The notes under the pieces: model-generated
The model's database searches: none
Seen by the model: the letters and a program-made list of their open reading frames with translations, nothing else
What the model was told of the DNA's origin: nothing
Position numbers and translations under genes: made by a program
Shown: positions 29,001-38,000 of the stretch, piece by piece
How positions within the stretch are numbered: the stretch's first letter is position 1
Layout of the letters: every line of letters starts with the position of its first letter
Source of the DNA: Patiria pectinifera
Taxonomy: Eukaryota > Echinodermata > Asteroidea > Valvatida > Asterinidae
DNA length: 64,000 nt
NCBI GenBank assembly: GCA_029964075.1
Contig: CM057149.1
Span: forward strand, 26,054,197-26,118,196
Reading direction: 5' to 3'

Positions 29001-32000
29001 ATATACTCTATCTAATTGAAATATTGAAGTCAGATTTAAATGCAATGTAAATACAAGTGCATTTAGCATTATAATCGGTGCTGAGAACTTATTGCGATAG
29101 GGGTGGTGGACATGTTGCTACACACATGTGCTTGAAGATTTATGTTGGCACTCACTTTACAACAAATGTATGTACATGTATGCTTTGTAAAATACAAGTA
29201 ATAATAGTAATAATTAATAATAATGCTTGTTATCCCAAATCCTATAGACTTTGTACACAATTTTTCTGGCAGCCACTTTGGACACTTTGAAAGCTCAGAT
29301 CTTAAACAAGGTTAACATTGTAAACAAAGACCATACTCAAAGATGTGTTGCGTGACGTCATCTTAAATTGTTAAAGACATCTAGAGAACTACATGTACAA
29401 TACGATGCAGACAGAGATGCTTTGTAGGTGAATGTGAAGTGATGATGTGATTTTTTTTTATGGAATTTTGAATTTTTTCATCTCTATAATTTAGTACACG
29501 TATGTGTATGGGCAATTCCACACTAATGGACCCAAAAGTGTGAAATTTGAGAAAACCTTTTAGTTTTGATGATAAAACTACCATCTTGGTCTGCCAATTT
29601 TTGCTGTAACTATTGCAAGCTTGGAACAAATATCCTCACCTGCATGATATAACTGGTTTTGTATTTTAGAAAATATAGTGGATATTGTTTTAAAAAGTGT
29701 TACATATGTAACAGACAGACATTTTTGATAAAGTCACAAAGTAAGCATACAATTTAATCATGCCCAAATGTTGACTTATTTAAGAAGATGTACCCTGGAG
29801 GAATGCTGTCAGTCAAAACCTAGAAAAGTCAGAGTCAATGTGAAGAATTATTTGATACTTTATACTCGGGATTTATACGTACAAACAGATTGGACATTTG
29901 TCACAAAATGTCTGTCCCTGTTTGTACATAACCCTATAATCACATCATAAATTTGAAGCCAGTGTGAAAACTGTTATATTTTTGCTTGATAACAATGTAA
30001 AATGGCTTAATATAATGTCACCATGGTCACTGGAAGTTCCTATTAGAAACTGAATTTGTCCTAAGCACCCTTTTCCTTGCAGTGTGACTGTCCACGTTAC
30101 ATACGTATCACATAGAAAAGATGCCTGTTACATGTATTTCCTTAAATAAAAATGATATCATCTTTTGTCTTGTCTTGTCCTTGTCACTTTCAGCTTAGCA
30201 AGGTATAGGAAAAAACTAAAGAAAACACTAGCTCATCTTTTACCCTTTATAGGGTAAACTGCCCAGGGTAAAAACGCCCGATTTTGAGGTTTTTGTTAAA
30301 TATCTCAGTACTACTTGGAGACACCAGGAAATAAATGTGTGGTTTTATGCAATACATTTCTCCTCTATCAGGTGCAAATATAATATCATGGTCATAATAT
30401 TGATAGGGGGAAATTTTCCCCCCTTTTCGGGAGGAAGTTTGGCGGGCATTTTTACCCGGGCCTCGGGGTAAAAACGCCCGCCGACATTTATAAAAAAAAA
30501 ATTGCTATACCACAGGTTTCCCTGTAGTATAGTCATATTTTTGTAATTAATTTAATATGGAGGGATACTTCATCAAATACAAATAACTTTTCAAACACAA
30601 CTGGTTAATTATAACTACAAACTTGATCATTTGAAACAGGTATTTTTATGTGGAAGGAAGTGGAACATTAGCGTACATAATTCGTCCATAACAAACTTGT
30701 AGGTTATGATAAGACCTGCCAATATTGAAAAATCTATTTCAATCTTGTTTAGCCAAATCATAGTTCCATGTTATTAGGCATTTTTGTATGTGTGCTTCTA
30801 GCCTACTGTTGGTAACCTAAGGCTTTATCAAAGGAGAACTACGGTACTAAGATACGCACATTTCCGTGACAAAACATATTTCTTAGGGAAAAGAAATGCG
30901 TTCATGGAGAAACTTCTACTCTGTAACCACAAGAAAGAGGAAATTGCTAGTCATAAAAGACATACAATTTGAAATCTGTGAGCAATACATCATGAATGAA
31001 ACACGACCAAAAAAACCACCTCTAGTCTTCAAGATAATCTACACACCACACATCAAAACCCAGCAGCTAACAAAAGTAATGCTGAAAGACTGGCATTTAA
31101 TTCCGGAACACCTGAAATTACATGTATGCAATCTGTTTCCCAGTGAACCAATTCCTGCCTATAAAAGGCCAAAAAACTTAAAGGTGTACTTGTCAAATCA
31201 AGGTTTATCAATAACCGGGAATTGGACTCATTACAAGGTTCACACAAAATGTTATTAGATGCACTTATGTGTATCTATGCACCCAAACATTTGACACGAC
31301 TAATTTAGCCGAATATAAAATACTGGATTTGGCTTACTACTGATGAAGCTCTGCTATTAGAGCATGAGAGCAGAAACCAGTCTAGTTGGGTCTTAGAGCC
31401 ATTTCTAGTCATTTTTACTTATTAAAAGTACACTCAAATCACCATAGAGGTGTTATTTTTTCTTTTCTTGAGAAAATGCCATGAGTTCATGATTTCTCGA
31501 GCATTCCCTAATAAATGCTAGTCTGAGTATCACCCGTTATCCACGGAGCCCAGACTCCTGTCTGAAGTCTGATATATCAACGCATGCAGATTTATGCGAT
31601 CTCGCGCCTCAGCCAATCGGAGTCGACTTTACTAAATCGTGACGTCATTTCATTCACAAATCAGGACTAAACGTTTGATTGGTCAATTTGAGTGCAGTGT
31701 TTTGTAATGCAACAACAGCCAGGCGCGTTATCGCGTAACATGGTAACAGAGTGTGTGACGCAGGGCTTTTTAATCCATTGTCTATGATGCGCAACGGTGA
31801 ATGACCGAAGACCCGATATAGAAAGCGCCCGCTGATTGGTCAAAATCTAGGAGGTCAAGAGGTGGGGTCTCGCCTAATCAGCGAATCTGCTCACATATCA
31901 TAGACCCATGGCATTCGCCACTAAACAAATGCCAGATTCCTTGCCACTTCGTAACGTCAGTTAGTGATACCGCCTTCATGTACATTGTGTACCTCCCCAC

Positions 32001-35000
32001 TTCACGCAATACACTGTCAGGGGCGGATCCAGGAGTTTTCGGGGGGGGGGGGGGGTTCATCAGCAAAAAAAATCTGAAAATGTACACAGGTTTTTTTTCT
32101 CCGGACACGTTGCCTCTGTAAAATCAAACACTGGGGGATGGGGGATGGGGGAAGGGGGGCAGCGCTGGTACCATATTTCAAAAGGGGGCGCTGTTCAAAT
32201 TCAACAATTATTAACACTAGATTACAGAATGATGTACCATATTTCGAACAGGCAGACATTATACCAGTATAATTTTTGTTCGGGTGTCACAGCAGAGGGG
32301 GGGGGGGGTTTCAATTATTTTTTAGGAATTTGTATGATAATTTTTTGGGGGGGACAGAGGTGGTGGGGGGGGGTTTGATCCCCAAAACCCCCCTCTGGAT
32401 CAGCGCCTGACTGATTAATATTTATGTAGTGGGACTCTTATAGCTAATACTTACTCATACAACAAACATAATGCTGTAGAAAGTTCTAACAGTGAGGTTT
32501 TTGAAGATATATGAGGCTGCAATAGAGTTTGATATCAAGGAAAGTACTGGGCGTTTTTACCCCGAGACCCCTGATTTTGCCCGGGGTAAAAACGCCCACT
32601 CAAAAAACATTATTAAGCAAATATTAAAATAGATTTTAATATTGTAATCATTTATAATTATGTTATTAACCCTTCTATCAACTAAAGAATAATAAAAATA
32701 TAAGATACTTTTTTTATATAAAATAATTTTAAGCGATATAGGCTAAACCTTCGACAGCCATTTTTTAAAACTTTTTTTTAAATATTTTTTTCAACAGCAC
32801 CTACGTACCCTTCAAATATGTTAATGAATTTAATTCTTTTTATTATTAGTTTTGATCTACATTGTACTTATTAAAAATATATTAAATTGAACAATTCATC
32901 TTGTCATTTTTTACTAGCAGTGGAAACAAGTCAAGTGGGCGTTTTTACCCCATGGGCGTTTTTACCCCAGTTTACCCTATGCAACATCCATAAACTGCAG
33001 ACAGAGCAGTGAAATTTATGTACCCCAAAAAAAGTGGCTTTTTGAACGTTGTGTTTCTCAGAAAATATGCTCAGTATGATTGAAATGTTAAATTATAACG
33101 GAAGAAGAAATTCTAAACTTCATGTAAGTGCAAAAAATCGCCATCATTGATGCCGAAACGTCAATACTGGTAACTGGTAAAGCTGACCTTAAAGTTGTGA
33201 AGAAATCATTTGAAAACGTCCCCATATCTATATAATTTCTAGGAATCCCCACAAGTTGTTATTTCACGAGTAGTTGAACACTAATATCATCTAAGTATCT
33301 TCCGAATTTCAGCTTAAACTGTTGTTGCAAACACTTGTGTTACACCTTGAACTATCTCCAAAAAAAATTCGATGAGGATTTTTTGCCTACCTATCTCAAG
33401 TGCATGGTTTTCAGGTTGGCCAATTTGGGGGCAACAATGACAAAGCGCATATCAGCATATTACTTATTAGCGTGACTCCGTGTGACAACGCATTCGTTAA
33501 ACCGAAAGCCTAATCACGTTTTTGCAATCCTTTAAATGAAACGTTATTGCACATTCATTTATTTCAAAAATGCAAAATAAAATTGAATGCTAGTCATTGT
33601 GAAAATGAAACCAGGATATATACGTCTTTCCCAAAATCAGCGCCAAATTTAATTATTTTTTTTTACAAATTCAAATGCACATTTTCAGAAATTGTTCGGG
33701 AAAACCTATATTACGTAGCCTTTAGAAATCGGCCTTCGCAACCACATGGCTGATATATCCTACATGTAAGCACATATGACAGAAGTGTATTGTCTGGGGT
33801 CAAGTTACATATAATTTCACGAGATGTGAGGACCACCGAAATGAACGTTTCAGTGCTTAGCACAGGAAAGTTTTACACGCTCTCCACTTGACTTTCAATA
33901 GTTCATAAGCCACTTGACCGACTAATTCCCTTATGGCTTAAATGTAATAACAAACAAAATCTAAACAAATTTGGGGGGGGGGAATCTATTAGAGTTATAA
34001 AACAGTCGCCCACTTTTCACTTGAAAGCTCTCAGCCGCTTACTTTTTCCAGACATCAAACGGCCAAAAATGAATGCATGTGGCATATTTAAAATTTAAAA
34101 AAACAACATTAGGCCAAAAAAAAAAAAGTTGGTCTCTGGTCAGCGCGCGCGTCAATTTTAATCATGCACGTCAATCTTCTTTTTTTTTCCAAAATGTTCC
34201 GCGGTAGCTCCAACAGTGCCCTCTATTGCCGCACCTCCTCGATTTTTTTTACCAAAGCGCATCAAGGAATGGGAAATTGCACCAAGGCAAATGATTGAAA
34301 GCACCAAGGCAAATTATGGAGGACACCAATGTACATGAGGACACCAAAAAAGCAAAATAGTACCCCACCTTGTCTGTACAATCCAAGCTTGAAGAAAAAA
34401 AAAAAAAAGCCGCGTCGCCGCGTCAATTCCGGAACTTTGGTCTGACCGGAGACCGAATATTTTTTTTTTGGCCTTATAAGGACAGAAATTTCACTCCTAA
34501 ACAGGAAACAGTCATACATACTTAAATTTCCGGCGTTTACCGTACGTGACTGTGTGTGCAGCTCGAATGTTGAAAATTTGCACAATTTTCCTGCTTTTCC
34601 CTCGCTGTTTGCGAAACATTAAGCAGTTTCCACGAAGGAAACACTATTGATTTATCCAAAGATTTTACACTTTTTGGTACCGAGGTAGCGAGAAAAAAAA
34701 CAATAAACCATCCACTGTGCATAGTACATTCACATGTACGGCACTACCATGGTGCAACTTGACCTGAGCGCAACTGAGCTGCCATGCAAATACAACCCGG
34801 TTAATTGCCTGGGCTTGAGAATTTCAAGGAAGGCCAGTTACTTGTGGTGATTGCGGATTTTCCGACGAATTGGTACACCATCCTGATCATTTGTTTAAAA
34901 GGACATGCTATCCCAATGCTTTACCCAAACCTCAGTAGGTTTTACATGTATGCTGAACTAAGAACAAAAGTAAAAGTCTGCTATTAATATTTAGCCTGGT

Positions 35001-38000
35001 AATACAAAACTATTTTCAGAAATCTTTGTTTAAGCGGGTTTCACATTATCTTGCAATATGGATGGCGATCTGACAAACAGCTCTTTCAACAATTTGACGG
35101 AGAACCCGCCATTCGAATTCAACGACTATACACAGAGAGTCATAGTGGCCATCATGTTTCTGATCGTGATCCTGCTTGGAACCGTGGGCAACAGTCTGGT
35201 CATCCTGGCCGTGATTTTGTCCAAGAAACTCTGTACCACCACCAACGCCTTTGTGGTGAACCTAGGCATAGCAGACTTGTCAACTTGTCTTGTTCTCCCA
35301 TGGACAGTCGTCGTGACGCTCAGAGAGAACGGCTTGCCGGTCGGTGAGTGGGTGTGCAGCGTGACTGTCGTGGTACAGGCTACAGCTTTCGGTTGCAGCA
35401 CGTACACCCTGGCCTCCATCGCACTGCAACGCCTTCTGCTGATCAAATGGCCTATGACTATCCATCAAGTCATCTACACACCGAGGAAGATTGCCGTATG
35501 GCTGGCAATGACTTGGTGTATCCCGCTGCTTGTCACCGTCATCCCACCACTTGCAGACGTGGGTGGGGTAGGGTACAACAAGAAGTATCATCTCTGTGGA
35601 TTCCCATCCACCCATCCCCGCTCCAAAGACTACGATCTCATCCTGGTTTTTGTGTTATACCCTATCCCTCTCATAACCATCATTGTCTGTTATGTTCTCA
35701 TCTGGAAGCATCTCCGCAATCACGCTAAGAGGGTCACTGTGCCTAAATCCTCAGCCAAGTTGGTGACCACCCACATGACTGTGGTGTCACAATCGGTAGC
35801 TACCGTGAATAGTAACCACGCATCCACATCTACACAAGGAACCCTGTGCAAATCCCAGATCAGTCGCCATATGACCGAGATCACCCAGAACATGTTCTAT
35901 ATCGTCTGTGCCTTCATGTTTTGCCTGACTCCGTATGCCATCTGCCTGTTCTATGACGACAGCGACCCGTTCCTACCCTACGCCTTTGCGATCCTGCTCT
36001 TCAACAGTTGTGTCAATCCGCTCATCTACGCCACCAAACACCGTGACTTTAAGACCGTCTTCCGTTGCATCCTGCACCGCAAGTGGGAGGACATCCCAGA
36101 ACCCTCGGATTTCCTGAAGACGCTGATATCGGGTGAAAGGCCATTCTGTGGAGGGGGCGGTGTGGTCACCTGAAAGCTTTGTGGACATCATTAGCCTTTT
36201 TAAACATGATCTTGTTCTAAAAAAACCATTACGATTACATTTAGGCCTGATCGTATCCATTTTCTTTTTGTGTAATAATCACACTTTTCTTAATATCGGT
36301 ACGACACTAGGGTGAAATCTACAATGGATAATTATTCGAACTTAAACAGAGTCTGCAACAACAGCTGAGTCATTTTAAACTCTCATATCCATGCATCAAT
36401 TTTAACTTATACTGAAGGACATCCACAATGTGCCTGATGTGACCTTGACTCGGATAAAACTATTGAGTTATTTAACAATTAAAATATTGTATAATAGAAG
36501 TAAAATTTATGCAAGTACTTTTAGCATTATAATCAGTTGCGAGAAATCATTGCGATGGGGATTGTGGACATGTTGTTACATAGTTGAAGATTTATTTTTG
36601 CAATTGCATGCTTTGTAAAAAATAAAAGGATATTGTATTGAGATAAACAATTTATAGGCGACAGATTTAAGTTTGTTGTTTTTATTGACAGAAATTTCAC
36701 TGCTAAACAGGAAATAGTTGTATACTTATTGCCGATGTTCACATATTGCAAAGTTGAACAAATTTCCTGCTTTTGTCAACCTTTGCAAAGCCTTAAAAAT
36801 GAATATAAATAAAAGGATATTGTATTGAGATAAACAATTTATAGGCGACAGATTTAAGTTTGTTGTTTTTATTGATAGAAATTTCACTGCTAAACAGGAA
36901 ATGGTTGTATACTTATTGCCGATGTTCACATATATTGCAAAGTTGAACAAATTTCCTACTTTTGTCAACCTTTGCAAAGCCAATGCTGTTTCAATGAAGG
37001 AAACAGTGTCAATTTACAAATTTACCACATAAAAAAAACACAATTTGTGGTCAAAGGAAGTGAAAAACAGTGAATATGTGGACACACGGTTAACTGCCAG
37101 GGCTTTCCAGGAAAGCAAGTTATTTGAATTGATTGCGGTTTTTCCGATGAATTGGTTCAAAAAAGCCACGTCAGCGCAATACTTTGCCAAACTTCCGTAG
37201 GCTTTAGCGGGCCACATTCAACAAGGTCCATCGTGGGAATTTATAGTCAATCCGGACACAAAGCAAAATATTTTCGATATCGGTAAAACCGTTATTTTTG
37301 TTTCGAGTTGAAGGCCATTCAAGCGATTTCGAATTTTAAAAAATAATTTACGACTTTTTGCTCTTGTACATATTCTAAGCCCAATCGTTTCCTCACTTTG
37401 AGAAATACAATGTAGATCTTCTGAATATCTTTTACAAAAACTTTTTGCTCTGTAAGTTTTGTCATAGACTGAGTAGACTGGATCTTGTTTGTAAACACAA
37501 GTACATTTCGAACAATAATAGGGAGTCGGGAACTAGGGCAGATTTTATGGGCGGAAACCATTTCAAGCTACATGAAGTTTCGACTCCCTTTTACCGTTCG
37601 AAATGCACTTGTGTTTACAAACGTGATCTAGTCTTCTCATTATCATAATCGATGCATCGCGCTCGGTAACGGAATCGCACTGGGGATACGGGGACCATCA
37701 AATGTGCGCTGGGCATGATGACCACATCCCATCGTTCAAACATTAACACGAGTAAGAAATTTAACGTGTTCACGATCGCGAGGGGAGCTCTCGGAATTGA
37801 ATGGGAAATGTCACTTTTCATCCGGATCGTAAGTAAACTTCAGTACAACCATCTTAATCACCGATGTCTACTTGTACCTCAGGTGGCGTATCTAGTATTT
37901 TGTAGGCCATTTTGAGGGTGAAATCTGATGTTTTTGTTGGGCAATGTTGGGTTTTTGGTCAAGGACAAAATTGTGTCGACCGACTGATGCGGTTTAGCTT

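Larger units (their letters stand above)
30252..32977. mobile_element. TA-flanked inverted-repeat transposon with GGGTAAAAACGCCC repeats
   Basis: The ends are GGGTAAACTG with nearby CAGGGTAAAAACGCCCG, and CGTTTTTACCCCAGTTTACC; TA sits at both borders (30250-51, 32978-79). The word GGGTAAAAACGCCC or its complement occurs at least six times near the two ends. No transposase frame is recognised. The interior carries a Penelope-like fragment and another MITE, so it is a nested composite. Confidence 0.65.

Noticed and set aside
30345..30536. Short frame [20 protein letters not shown]
   Set aside because: Derives from the GGGTAAAAACGCCC transposon end, not a gene.
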